A stretch of 64,000 nucleotides of DNA, taken from positions 992,001 to 1,056,000 of the forward strand of contig CAVOII010000014.1 in assembly GCA_963696025.1 (NCBI GenBank). Direction: 5' to 3'. The stretch is from JABCYV01 sp963696025 (GTDB lineage Bacteria > Acidobacteriota > Terriglobia > Terriglobales > Acidobacteriaceae). The translations under genes and the position numbers were made by a program. Below are positions 17,689-26,444 of this stretch, in pieces (positions within the stretch are counted from its first letter, which is position 1; every line of letters starts with the position of its first letter). The notes beneath the pieces are model-generated. The model was not told where the DNA came from and made no database searches. It was given only the letters and a program-made list of their open reading frames with translations.

Positions 17689-18774
17689 TTGGCAACCACC
17701 CTCAAGCATCAGATAAACTACCTTATGCCCCAAGCTCCTCAGAGCGCTTTGTTCGCCACGCTTCCTGAAACGCGGCCGCCCTGGAAAGAGTTTGTTTTCA
17801 GTGTCGGCACTCAGGGCGTGGCGTTGTGGCTACTGGCTTGGGTTGGAGTATTTCACCCGGAGGTTCTGGTTCCTCCCAGCCACGATTATCATTTTGTCCA
17901 GTTGGTGAATACCCCGGTACCAGTCGATCATGATCCGGCGCCGGTGCGGGTAATCGAACCGCCTATCAGGGCTCATTTGGACGTGCCATCGCAGGATGCG
18001 TTGCGCGTTCCAGCGGAGATAAAAGCCAAGGCCCGGCCAGACGATCCGCCTGTCGCCCCAAAGATTCAGACGGTTGTTAGCAAGACTCCGCCGCTCGCGC
18101 CCGCAACGCCGGTGATTCCGCGTCAACTGGTGAAAACCAACGTCTTCTCTACCGGGAGTTCGGCTACACCTATGATCGCGAACGCGCCACAGCGAGTGCA
18201 AACCGGCGGCTTCGGGGATCCGAATGGCGTGCCCGCACGGGACGGACACGGTAAACCGGTGACGATTGCGGCATTAGGGTCATTCGACCTGCCTGCCGGA
18301 CCTGGCAACGGCAACGGTTCCGGAAGTGAGCACGGCGTCGCGGGCGTCGTCGCCAGCACGGGTTTCGGCGATGGCGTAGCGACCGGCGACGGTAGTGGCC
18401 GGGCAAACATCTCGCGGGGTTCAGTACGGCAGAGCGGATTCGGTGACGCCGAACCTGCCTCCACAGCCCAGCTTCGGCCTAAGCCGGCGGACCCTGTCGC
18501 TTCCAAACTAATACCAGCTGAAATCATCTCAAAACCTACTCCCGTCTACACCGATGAAGCCCGAAAGCTGCACGTGGAAGGTGAAGTGCTGTTGGAGGTA
18601 GTCTTCGAGTCTTCCGGCAAACTACACATTCTGCGGGTTGTCCGCGGTCTGGGCCATGGACTGGACGAGGCGGCGGTTCGCGCGGCCGAACAGATCCACT
18701 TCAAACCTGCATTGCAGGGTGGTCAGCCCACTGACTGCACGGCCGTGGTTCACATCGTGTTCCAACTGGCCTAG
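17689..18774 (+). CDS. TonB-family energy transducer-like protein
   Basis: TonB-like protein expected to link the inner membrane to outer-membrane transporters. TTG at 17689 is preferred because a strong ribosome site (gggagaagggg) ends 3-4 bases before it; an ATG follows at 17725. A membrane segment lies near residues 38-58 (VGTQGVALWLLAWVGVF), then a long Pro/Gly-rich periplasmic spacer (AGPGNGNGSGS), and a C-terminal TonB domain of about 80 residues (PTPVYTDEARKLHVEGEVLL ... AEQIHFKPALQGG). No exbB/exbD genes are nearby, and an unusually glycine-rich linker is visible. Stand-alone TonB homologues are common in Acidobacteriota. Confidence 0.85.
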   Translation: MATTLKHQINYLMPQAPQSALFATLPETRPPWKEFVFSVGTQGVALWLLAWVGVFHPEVLVPPSHDYHFVQLVNTPVPVDHDPAPVRVIEPPIRAHLDVPSQDALRVPAEIKAKARPDDPPVAPKIQTVVSKTPPLAPATPVIPRQLVKTNVFSTGSSATPMIANAPQRVQTGGFGDPNGVPARDGHGKPVTIAALGSFDLPAGPGNGNGSGSEHGVAGVVASTGFGDGVATGDGSGRANISRGSVRQSGFGDAEPASTAQLRPKPADPVASKLIPAEIISKPTPVYTDEARKLHVEGEVLLEVVFESSGKLHILRVVRGLGHGLDEAAVRAAEQIHFKPALQGGQPTDCTAVVHIVFQLA

Positions 18775-18801
18775 AGTCGTTCATTTCGTGAAAGGGTTTC
18801 T

Positions 18802-20517
18802 ATGCGCTGTTCTATTCTCCTGTTATTTCTTGCAGCGGTTCTCGTCTTATCGTTCTTTGCACTTGGCCAGGACGTGACTTCCACAGGTGGGGCGTCGCCA
18901 ACTCAAGCGTCGGCTGCGGCGCAGCCGACCACTACATCCGCTCCTTCCTCGTTCGACGAAGTCATCGAGCGGGTAGTGCAACGCGAACACTTTTTCAACG
19001 CCCAGATGCGGCATCTGCACCCCATGGTCGAGACCTACATCCAAAACTTCAAAGGCAATGCCGAGGCGAGGGTAGCGCCGGTGAGTGATCAGTATTTCCT
19101 CGGCCGTCTCGATCTCACCGAAGGAACCAAGGACCGCTCTTTCATGGGTGAGCCAGGACTTGGCCGTAAAGTCATGTCCAAGTTCACCAGCCTTTACTCG
19201 GTGAGGTTTCTGCCCCTTGGCTTTGCCCAAATGGTAATTCTCGATCAAGACTTCCAGCATAAGTACTACAACATCACGTTCGCTCGGCGGGAGTTTTTGG
19301 GAGAAATTCGTTGTCTGGTGTTCGACGTTGAGCCCAAGAAAGGTTCGGGTAATGGACGCTTCATCGGCAGAATTTGGGTGGAAGATCAGGACTTCAACGT
19401 CGTGCGCTTTAACGGCACCTACCAATCTCCTTCGCACTCGAATTACTACCTGCACTTTGACAGTTGGCGTCTAAACCTCCGTCCTGGGATGTGGTTGCCG
19501 GCTTACGTGTACAGCGAAGAATCCGGCGCGCATCATGGGATGGCCAGCGACCTGAACTTTAAGGCGCAGACCCGCCTGTGGGGTTATGACTTGAAGAACC
19601 CCGGTCAGAGCGAGGAGTTTACTCAAATCCTGGTGGAGGCGCCACAGACCGTGCGCGATCAGAGCGCTGCATCGCAGGATGCCAGCCCAGTTGAGAGCCG
19701 GCGCCTATGGGAACGACAAGCCGAGGACAACGCAATCGAGCGGCTGCAAAAGATCGGTTTGATCGCGCCCGAGGGCGAAGTGGACAAAGTCCTGCAAACC
19801 GTTGTCAACAATCTGGTCGTTACCAACAATCTTGAGATTGTGCCCGAAGTGCGCACCCGCGTCCTGCTGACTTCGCCGCTGGAATCTTTCACCATTGGGC
19901 ACACCATTGTAGTTAGCCGCGGCCTACTGGACGTGCTGCCCGATGAAGCTTCATTGGCGATGGTCATGGCGCACGAACTCGGTCATATTGTGCTGGGTCA
20001 TGGCGGAGATACAAAGATGGCTTTCTACGATCGAATGTTCTTCCCCGACGTGGAGGCGTTCGAGCAGTTAGATTTCACCCACACACCGGCGGAAGAGGGT
20101 GCAGCTGACCAGAAGGCGCTCGACTTGCTCGGCCACTCGCCCTACAAGGACAAGCTGACCAACGCAGGACTATTCCTGAAGGCGCTTCAAGCGAATGCTC
20201 CTCAACTCAAGAGCCTGATCCGGCCGCACATGGGCAACGGCCTGGCTTACGGTCAGTCGGTGCGGATGTCCGCTCTCCTTAACACTGCTCCTCAGCTGGA
20301 CGCCGGGCGAACCGATCAGATTGGCGCTTTGCCTCTAGGGGGCCGCGTTAAGCTGGATCCTTGGAGCAGCCGGATCGAGTTGTTGAAGACAAAACCCGTC
20401 GCTCTGGTTTCAGCCAATGAGAAGCTGCCTTTTGAGGTGACGCCGTTCTTTCCCTTCCTGACACGCTTATCGGGCAACGGCTCGGAAAAGGCAGCGCTTA
20501 CCGAGCCATCGAAGTGA
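18802..20517 (+). CDS. Secreted M48-family zinc metalloprotease with N-terminal extra domain
   Basis: Exported protease. A signal peptide (SILLLFLAAVLVLSFFALGQ) is followed by a conserved N-terminal domain of about 250 residues (MVETYIQNFKGN, EFLGEIRCLVFDVEPK, GRIWVEDQDFNVVRFNGTY, SRLWGYDLK-type end), then the M48 peptidase domain from about residue 285 with HELGH at 391-395 and a downstream glutamate in EEGAAD as third zinc ligand. A C-terminal segment (SPYKDKLTNAGLFLKAL ... LPLGGRVKLDPWSSR) completes it. It lies 27 bases after the TonB-like gene on the same strand. A paralogue at 43520-44545 keeps the flanking domains but lacks the catalytic part. A role in envelope protein quality control is inferred. 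Confidence 0.88.
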   Translation: MRCSILLLFLAAVLVLSFFALGQDVTSTGGASPTQASAAAQPTTTSAPSSFDEVIERVVQREHFFNAQMRHLHPMVETYIQNFKGNAEARVAPVSDQYFLGRLDLTEGTKDRSFMGEPGLGRKVMSKFTSLYSVRFLPLGFAQMVILDQDFQHKYYNITFARREFLGEIRCLVFDVEPKKGSGNGRFIGRIWVEDQDFNVVRFNGTYQSPSHSNYYLHFDSWRLNLRPGMWLPAYVYSEESGAHHGMASDLNFKAQTRLWGYDLKNPGQSEEFTQILVEAPQTVRDQSAASQDASPVESRRLWERQAEDNAIERLQKIGLIAPEGEVDKVLQTVVNNLVVTNNLEIVPEVRTRVLLTSPLESFTIGHTIVVSRGLLDVLPDEASLAMVMAHELGHIVLGHGGDTKMAFYDRMFFPDVEAFEQLDFTHTPAEEGAADQKALDLLGHSPYKDKLTNAGLFLKALQANAPQLKSLIRPHMGNGLAYGQSVRMSALLNTAPQLDAGRTDQIGALPLGGRVKLDPWSSRIELLKTKPVALVSANEKLPFEVTPFFPFLTRLSGNGSEKAALTEPSK

Positions 20518-20658
20518 AGTTACGAGGCCAGGCCATGCGCGCAGCCCGGCCAGGGCGATTGGAGACGACAACGGGTGATCAGGCAAAAAAGTGATTACAG
20601 CGCTGGAGGGGACGCGACGCGCCGAGGGAAACGCGTCACTAACACTAGATGGGTACTA

Positions 20659-20820
20659 CTACTGAATCGAGCTGCCGACTGACGAAAACACGTTGTTGGC
20701 GTTAGACCCGATCAGCCGGATCGTGCCCACTACAATCACGAGAATCACAGCCAGCATCACCGCATACTCTGCGATGTCCTGAGCTTGTTCGTCTGCCCAA
20801 AGTTGCCGCAATCTTGCCAC
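20659..20820 (-). CDS. flp: Flp-type (type IVb) pilin
   Basis: Short pilin of the Flp/Fap family: a 53-residue protein with the processing region DEQAQDIAEYAVMLAVILV (Glu and Tyr of the mature N-terminus) followed by a single hydrophobic helix and a short polar tail (GSNANNVFSSVGSSIQ). The frame is open to 20862, but GTG at 20820 is chosen because a very strong ribosome site (AAGGAGGGG, 20825-20833) sits just before it and because this gives the usual Flp length. No Tad secretion genes (cpaA, tadA and so on) are nearby. The neighbouring response regulator and kinase on the same strand lie upstream and may control it. Confidence 0.88.
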   Translation of the reverse strand: MARLRQLWADEQAQDIAEYAVMLAVILVIVVGTIRLIGSNANNVFSSVGSSIQ

Positions 20821-20824
20821 GAGG

Positions 20825-20833
20825 CCCCTCCTT
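20825..20833 (-). promoter_or_regulatory. Strong ribosome binding site that fixes the pilin start
   Basis: On the minus strand the sequence AAGGAGGGG precedes GTG 20820 by about 4 bases. It is a near-perfect Shine-Dalgarno sequence and indicates that the longer frame starting at 20862 is not used. Confidence 0.75.
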
Positions 20834-20944
20834 AGCGCGTTAGCGCTACCCGGATTTGACACAAAGACCCCTTTGTAGCCTAAGCGATCTTAGACGTATC
20901 GTAATTGCGCCGTCGATATCTGCCAATGGCCCAGTTGTGGGATC

Positions 20945-20964
20945 AATAGCACCAAAGTGCTATT
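20945..20964. repeat. Inverted repeat AATAGCAC-N4-GTGCTATT
   Basis: Perfect 8-base arms separated by CAAA, located 6 bases past the stop of the response regulator gene and about 125 bases upstream of the pilin start. There is no T-run on the minus strand, so a simple terminator is unlikely; it may be an operator or an RNA hairpin separating the regulator transcript from the highly expressed pilin. Confidence 0.45.
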
Positions 20965-20970
20965 ACCAAC

Positions 20971-21660
20971 CTAAGTTATTGTTTTCAAAGGCAAAGACTG
21001 ATTGACGGCAAACAGTGCCAGTTCCAGACGGGTGGAGACGCCGAGCTTATCAAAGATGTTGCTCAGGTGGTGTTTCACCGTGTCTTCGCTGATTTTGAAG
21101 TAGCTGGCTATTTCCTTGTTAGAGTAGCCAGCAACCACTGCCGACACGATCTCCAGTTCGCGAGGGGTTAGGCCGAATTTCCTTTGGCGAGCATCTTCTC
21201 CCGAGGACTGTACCAGGGTCCGAAGATATTGCACCAGATTAGACACGCTTTCGCGTCCCACCCAATACTCGCCCGCCATGACCGTGTGAATGCTCTTCAA
21301 CAGGAGCTGGGTGGCGGAATCCTTTAATACCACGCCACGAGCGCCAAGCTGCAGGGCCTCCACAATCTGTTTTTTTTCGGCCGCCGCGGTAAGCAGGATG
21401 ACCCGCACAGAATTCTGGCCGGAACTGGTGCTCAAATCGCGTAGTGCCTCCAGGCCGGGCTGGCGCGGCATGGCTAGATCCAGGAGCAGGATGTCAGGCT
21501 TAAGATGTTGGGCCAGCTTGACGGCTTCGGCGCCATCGCAGGCTTCGCCGATGACTTTGAGGTCGGACTCCGCCTCCAAAAGACGGCGCAATCCATCGCG
21601 AAAGATAGGGTGATCGTCCGCGATCACGATGCGAATGGGCTGTGATCTTCTGTTATCCAT
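20971..21660 (-). CDS. NarL/FixJ-family response regulator
   Basis: Two-component transcription regulator of 229 residues. The receiver domain (about 10-130) has the acidic pocket (VIADDHPIF), the phosphorylation site Asp61 (LLLDLAMP) and the late Lys (VVLKDS). A LuxR-type helix-turn-helix follows (LTPRELEIVSAVVAGYSNKE ... SEDTVKHHLSNIF). The gene start overlaps the end of the upstream kinase gene by 8 bases, the usual arrangement of a cognate pair. Targets are unknown; the pilin gene downstream is the nearest candidate. Confidence 0.92.
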   Translation of the reverse strand: MDNRRSQPIRIVIADDHPIFRDGLRRLLEAESDLKVIGEACDGAEAVKLAQHLKPDILLLDLAMPRQPGLEALRDLSTSSGQNSVRVILLTAAAEKKQIVEALQLGARGVVLKDSATQLLLKSIHTVMAGEYWVGRESVSNLVQYLRTLVQSSGEDARQRKFGLTPRELEIVSAVVAGYSNKEIASYFKISEDTVKHHLSNIFDKLGVSTRLELALFAVNQSLPLKTIT

Positions 21661-23557
21661 GATTCGCTTCTCGCTTCTGCGGGACGTTGATTTCGAGCCG
21701 CGAACCCCGATCAGGTATTGATTCTACCGTGAGTTCGCCTTCAATCAAACGAACTCGCTCTTTGATCACCAGCGGTCCCCTTCCCACCGCATCCAGCTCG
21801 AGGTGGGAAAGGCGGCCGGCAAACGGAAACCCACGACCGTCATCTTCAATCACCAGGTTCCATTTATCATTGCTCGAACCTAATCGCACCAGAACCTGGT
21901 GCGCCCGACTGTGCTTACGGACGTTGACCAAGCCCTCCTGCACGATGCGAGCTACCTCACGGCAAACCGGCTGTGGCATGTCAAGGTCGTCCAGATCCGT
22001 GAGAAATCGCGCTGAAATTCCAGTCTCCCGCTGGAACCTTTCAACCGTATCGGCTAGAAACCCGAGGAGTCTTCTGGAGTCTACATCCAGGGACTTCATT
22101 TGCTGCATAAGCTCGCGTAGTTTCAGCACCTCCTCGCGCAACAGGCCCTGGATCCTGCCTAGTTCTGACGTAACCGCTTCGGATCCGGTCTCTGACTTGC
22201 CCGATTGCCGGCGCAATACATCCACTTGCATCTCCACCGCGATGAGCGACTGTACGGCGCCGTCGTGCAGCTCACGGGCAAAACGCGCCCGTTCTACCGC
22301 CCCCGCCCGCAGGCGCAAACGGCGCAGCAGGTATACGTTGTAAACCGCAGGTCCCACCTGGTGCACTAATTCCTGCAGAAAACGCAGCTCTTCCTCAATC
22401 TCGCCGGTCAAGGAAAGATCCAACAGAAAGATGCGGCCCCACCATTCGCGCCCAAAATTGAAGGAAACCGTTATCAGGTTGCCGAATTCGTGCCGCTGCG
22501 CCAATCGATCAGGAAACTCGGACGAAGAACTTCCGTATCGCGCTCCTTCCGCGTCTAACCCCAGAAAATCAAAGTGCCCAGCTCCGTCCCAATCGCTTCG
22601 CCAAATGTAGGAAGTCTCAGCCGGAGAGTCGTAAAGGTAGGTTTCGCGATCTGCGGCCAAAGTATCCAACCAACGGAAAGTCGAGGGGCTATTGTTCTGC
22701 GATAGCATCTCTCCGACAAATACCCGTTGGTTGTAGGCTTCCCGGGAGGCGAGGATGGCTTTCTTGGCGCCGTACATTCGCAACAATTCCGCTACGATTT
22801 CCTGTAATGTTCCGGTAAGGCCGGCATCCACCCGCGCTTTTCCCAGAATGCGGGCTATTACCGCTTTTTCGGCCCGAAGTTGTTTTTGCTGCTCGGCTAG
22901 ATATCCCAGCAGAAGACCCATCACCAGGAGATAGATGGAGCGCATAAAGAGGCGTTTGGGTTCGAAATCGGACACGTCGATCCGCAGGGGCGGCAAGTGG
23001 TAGCGCGATAGCAGCCCGCTCACCCAGTCCAATAGACCCATATAAAAGGCGAAGCTTTCGACCCAAAGTAGAAGCACGGCGGAGGCGGCTGTCCCCACCG
23101 TCTCCCACAGGCCCCAGCGGTAAGCAGCGGCTGCAAGAACGAAAACAAAAAAGAGAAAAAAGGGATTGGCTTGGCCGGCGGCGAAGACTGAAATCAGCGC
23201 CGGCCAAATCACGTCGGCGGCGTGGACTAGCAAGCGGAACGATGCGGTCGATTGTTCGCGTCGCCGCAACAGCAGCATGATAATGACGCCCTGAGAAATA
23301 TAGAATGCCATCAATCCGTACGCCCACATGGAATAGCGAACTTCGCTCGGATCCATCCAAATGGCTATCAGGGCAGAGACGGCAAGAAAAACGCGGGCAG
23401 TGGCCAACCACCGTTCGGTTCGGCGAATTTCGCCGGGCCCGGTAGGCGCCCGCAATCTCCAAAGAAAGCGATGCCGAAGCGCTCGCAGTGACAATCGAAT
23501 ACGATCAAAGAGGTGCAATAACCCAAGGATACTATTTCCCCGCCCGGTACAGAGCAA
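21653..23557 (-). CDS. Sensor histidine kinase (HisKA_3 type), partner of the downstream regulator
   Basis: Membrane sensor kinase of 634 residues. The N-terminal third has about six membrane segments (e.g. VFLAVSALIAIWM, PFFLFFVFVLAAAAYRWG). A central region (about 235-400) resembles a GAF-type sensor domain. The HisKA_3 dimerisation helix contains FARELHDGAVQSLIAVEMQ with the phospho-acceptor His near residue 430, and an HATPase domain ends the protein (IVQEGLVNVRKHSRAH, VIEDDGRGFPFAG). This class pairs with NarL-type regulators, and the gene overlaps one by 8 bases. The signal sensed is not deducible. Confidence 0.9.
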   Translation of the reverse strand: MLCTGRGNSILGLLHLFDRIRLSLRALRHRFLWRLRAPTGPGEIRRTERWLATARVFLAVSALIAIWMDPSEVRYSMWAYGLMAFYISQGVIIMLLLRRREQSTASFRLLVHAADVIWPALISVFAAGQANPFFLFFVFVLAAAAYRWGLWETVGTAASAVLLLWVESFAFYMGLLDWVSGLLSRYHLPPLRIDVSDFEPKRLFMRSIYLLVMGLLLGYLAEQQKQLRAEKAVIARILGKARVDAGLTGTLQEIVAELLRMYGAKKAILASREAYNQRVFVGEMLSQNNSPSTFRWLDTLAADRETYLYDSPAETSYIWRSDWDGAGHFDFLGLDAEGARYGSSSSEFPDRLAQRHEFGNLITVSFNFGREWWGRIFLLDLSLTGEIEEELRFLQELVHQVGPAVYNVYLLRRLRLRAGAVERARFARELHDGAVQSLIAVEMQVDVLRRQSGKSETGSEAVTSELGRIQGLLREEVLKLRELMQQMKSLDVDSRRLLGFLADTVERFQRETGISARFLTDLDDLDMPQPVCREVARIVQEGLVNVRKHSRAHQVLVRLGSSNDKWNLVIEDDGRGFPFAGRLSHLELDAVGRGPLVIKERVRLIEGELTVESIPDRGSRLEINVPQKREANHG

Positions 23558-23695
23558 GGGAAACTTGACCTAGGCATTGGCACTACAAAGACTTGCGGCA
23601 ACCAAGTGCGGCAGGTGCCCACCCTCGTCACTTGCGCCCCGCATTACTGAAGTAACGTTTCTTTGTTGGCTTTGGTGTCTAGAATTGGCCGACGG

Positions 23696-25513
23696 ATGTC
23701 TATGCCTAAGCGGTCGCAGGTCTGGATTCTGGTGGTGGCGAGCCTAGCACTTGCCCAGGCCGCCGCGTCCATGCTTCTCCGCCAGAATTTCGGCCTTACC
23801 GTCGTTAGTGACCTCACACAATGCATCCTTCTTTTTTCGGGTGTTCTCGCACTCTTGCCCAACGTACTTTCCAGTCGGGGACGAACCCGCCTGTTCTGGT
23901 CGCTCATGACGCTGGGAGTAGCCTTGTGGCTGACCTACCAACTGCTGTGGAACTACTTTGAAATCTACTTGCGGCAAGATGTTCCCAATCCCTTCGTAGG
24001 GGATGCTGTCCTGGTGCTGCATATCGTTCCGATGATGGCTGCTCTTGCTTTGCAACCACACCTGCAGCAGGACGAGCGCACCACTCGGTTGGGGTCGCTT
24101 GATTTCGCGCTGCTGCTGGTCTGGTGGATTTATCTCTATCTGTTCGCCGTGGTCCCGTGGCAATACTCGTACTCTAATGAGGCTGCCTACGCCCACAATA
24201 TGAACATCTTGTATTTGGCGGAGAAAATCGTTTACCTGGCAGGGTTGGCGTTGGTCTGGTGGCGTAGCGTGGGCTCGTGGCGAAGCGTCTATGCGCACTG
24301 GTTTGGGGCCAGCTTGACCTATGCGCTGAGCTCCTATGTGGCAAATTGGGCCATCGAAAGAAATATTTATTACACCGGCAGCCTTTACGATATTCCTCTA
24401 GTTGCTTCCATGGCGTGGGTCACGGGTATCGGGATCCTGGCACACCATTTTTCCCCTCGCGAGCAAGTTTCGACACGCGGAAGCGGCCATGGCGTATGGG
24501 TGGCTCGCCTGGGAATGATCGCGATTTTTTCACTACCTCTGTTCGCGGCGTGGTCCGTCTTTGATCACCTGGCGCCACCCCCAGTACGCAATTTTCGTTT
24601 GGTGGTCACACTGGGCAGCATGTTGCTGATGGGATCAATGGTGTTTCTGAAACAGCACCTGCTCGACCGTGAGCTGCTCGGGCTTCTGAATTCCTCTCAG
24701 GAATCGTTCGAGAATCTCAGGCGTCTGCAGGCGCAATTGGTGCAATCTGAGAAGCTGGCGTCGCTCGGCCAACTTGTGGGCGGCGCTGCCCACGAGCTGA
24801 ATAATCCACTGACCGCCATGCTGGGTTACTCCGAATTGCTAACCGCGACCACGCTTGATGGGGAACAGCGTCAGTTGGCGGAAAAAATTGGCAATCAGGT
24901 GCGACGCACAAAGTCTCTTATCGCCAGCCTGCTCAGTTTCGCCAAGCAGGTCGCGAGCGAAAAGTCGTTGCTCGATATCAATTCGTTGGCCCAGACCGCA
25001 GTAAAACTGTCGCAGCCGCAGCTGCGAGCTCGCGGGGTCCAGCTGCATACCGATCTGGCAAGTAATCTCCCCCAGATTCTAGGCGACTCCAATCAATTGC
25101 TCCAGGTCTGCCTGCACATCACCAACAATGCCCTCCATGCCATGAAGGAGACCGGCGGGATTCTGACCGTGTGCACACGACGACTGGAGGAGGCTGTCGT
25201 GCTGGAATTTTCTGATGACGGTCCGGGGGCGCAGGATCCCGACCGTGTATTCGATCCCTTTTACACCACCAAGCCGGTCGGCCAAGGGACAGGATTAGGT
25301 CTGAGCGCCTGTTACGGCATTATTCAGGAGCACAGCGGAAAGATCATGTGCCAGAACAGGCCGGAGGGCGGAGCAACCTTCCGCATTGAATTGCCCGCCG
25401 CGCCTAAAACCGCCCCCAATAGTTCATCACCCGGCCCACAGAAAAGTAGCTCGGGTCCCCCAAGTGGTGAACCGCGAGCCACAGCCGCCCTCACGCTACC
25501 TCCGCATCCGTGA
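23696..25513 (+). CDS. Multi-spanning membrane histidine kinase (orphan)
   Basis: Orphan sensor kinase. The frame is open from TTG 23663, but ATG 23696 (SMPKRSQVW) just before the first membrane segment is preferred. Nine or so hydrophobic segments cover the first 300 residues (e.g. VWILVVASLALAQAAASML, LLVWWIYLYLFAVVPW). A short coiled region is followed by HisKA with GGAAHELNNPLTAMLGYSEL (phospho-acceptor His near residue 365) and HATPase (NNALHAMKETGG, FSDDGPGAQD, GQGTGLGLS). The tail (about 35 residues) is Pro/Ser-rich. No response regulator is adjacent, and it diverges from the NarL-type kinase gene with about 140 bases between starts. Confidence 0.9.
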   Translation: MSMPKRSQVWILVVASLALAQAAASMLLRQNFGLTVVSDLTQCILLFSGVLALLPNVLSSRGRTRLFWSLMTLGVALWLTYQLLWNYFEIYLRQDVPNPFVGDAVLVLHIVPMMAALALQPHLQQDERTTRLGSLDFALLLVWWIYLYLFAVVPWQYSYSNEAAYAHNMNILYLAEKIVYLAGLALVWWRSVGSWRSVYAHWFGASLTYALSSYVANWAIERNIYYTGSLYDIPLVASMAWVTGIGILAHHFSPREQVSTRGSGHGVWVARLGMIAIFSLPLFAAWSVFDHLAPPPVRNFRLVVTLGSMLLMGSMVFLKQHLLDRELLGLLNSSQESFENLRRLQAQLVQSEKLASLGQLVGGAAHELNNPLTAMLGYSELLTATTLDGEQRQLAEKIGNQVRRTKSLIASLLSFAKQVASEKSLLDINSLAQTAVKLSQPQLRARGVQLHTDLASNLPQILGDSNQLLQVCLHITNNALHAMKETGGILTVCTRRLEEAVVLEFSDDGPGAQDPDRVFDPFYTTKPVGQGTGLGLSACYGIIQEHSGKIMCQNRPEGGATFRIELPAAPKTAPNSSSPGPQKSSSGPPSGEPRATAALTLPPHP

Positions 25514-25613
25514 AGCAACTATCACGTTTACCCTCTGACCTGCTAACTCCCCATGAGTACAACCCATAAGCGCTAACTCACGGCAGAATTTCTTGATAAT
25601 ATCCAACGACCCT

Positions 25614-26444
25614 ATGATTTCGGATAACCGCAACTCTGACTATCTACTTGGTAGCTCTGACACGGAGCACGAACGCCTGATTCTGCAGGCGATACGGCTC
25701 GCTCCAGTTAGCGAGAGGTTCTTCCGCGAAGCCGGAATTGGCCCCGGGCAGCGCGTGCTGGACCTTGGCTCTGGCGTAGGAGATGTGGCTATGCTCGCAG
25801 CACGCCTCGTAGGTCGTTCAGGCGAGGTCGTAGCAATCGAGCGTGACGCCCGCTCAATCAATCGCGCGCGGACTCGCGCGGCCGCAGCAGGCTTAGATAA
25901 CATAAGGTTTGTGGAGACCGACGTTGCTCATTTCTCTACAGACTCACGGTTCGATGCGGCGGTTGGTCGCTTCATTCTCCAATTTCTTCCCGATTCCCTT
26001 GCCACATTGTGTTCCTTGGTTCAAAGCGTAAAGCCCGGCGGGATTATCGCCTTTCAAGAAGTGTCCTTTGCAGCCTTCATTGCGCTTTCCGCACACTTGC
26101 CGCTTTGGTCTGCCGTCGTTTCGCTACAGCACGAAGTCGCTATGGGCGTCGGTGTGAACACCGAAATGGGGCCCGCTCTTCACAAGGTTTTCCAGGACGC
26201 AGGACTGCCCGCGCCCAGCATGCGTTTGGAAATGGAGTTGGGACATGATCCAGACTTCACTCGGTGGCTTTCCGATATTGTCACCAGTGTCCGGCCGCAG
26301 ATGGAAAAGCTCAATCTCCCGATCGAGAGCCTCGGCGATCTGGACAGGCTACAGCAGCGACTACAAGAGGAAGTCACAACTTCCAACACCGTTGTGCCCT
26401 GGCTTCCACTGGTGGGAGCGTGGTGGCGCACGCCACTGAACTAG
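25614..26444 (+). CDS. Class I SAM-dependent methyltransferase
   Basis: A 276-residue methyltransferase. The SAM-binding loop VLDLGSGVGDVAMLAARLVG, the acidic end of strand 2 (VVAIERDARS) and FVETDVAHF are clear. ATG 25614 is favoured over TTG 25593. The C-terminal half (ALHKVFQDAGLPAPSMRLEM, WLPLVGAWWRTPLN) is typical of small-molecule methyltransferases but does not identify the substrate. It converges on the dead MFS gene with a 4-base overlap of the ends. Confidence 0.85.
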   Translation: MISDNRNSDYLLGSSDTEHERLILQAIRLAPVSERFFREAGIGPGQRVLDLGSGVGDVAMLAARLVGRSGEVVAIERDARSINRARTRAAAAGLDNIRFVETDVAHFSTDSRFDAAVGRFILQFLPDSLATLCSLVQSVKPGGIIAFQEVSFAAFIALSAHLPLWSAVVSLQHEVAMGVGVNTEMGPALHKVFQDAGLPAPSMRLEMELGHDPDFTRWLSDIVTSVRPQMEKLNLPIESLGDLDRLQQRLQEEVTTSNTVVPWLPLVGAWWRTPLN

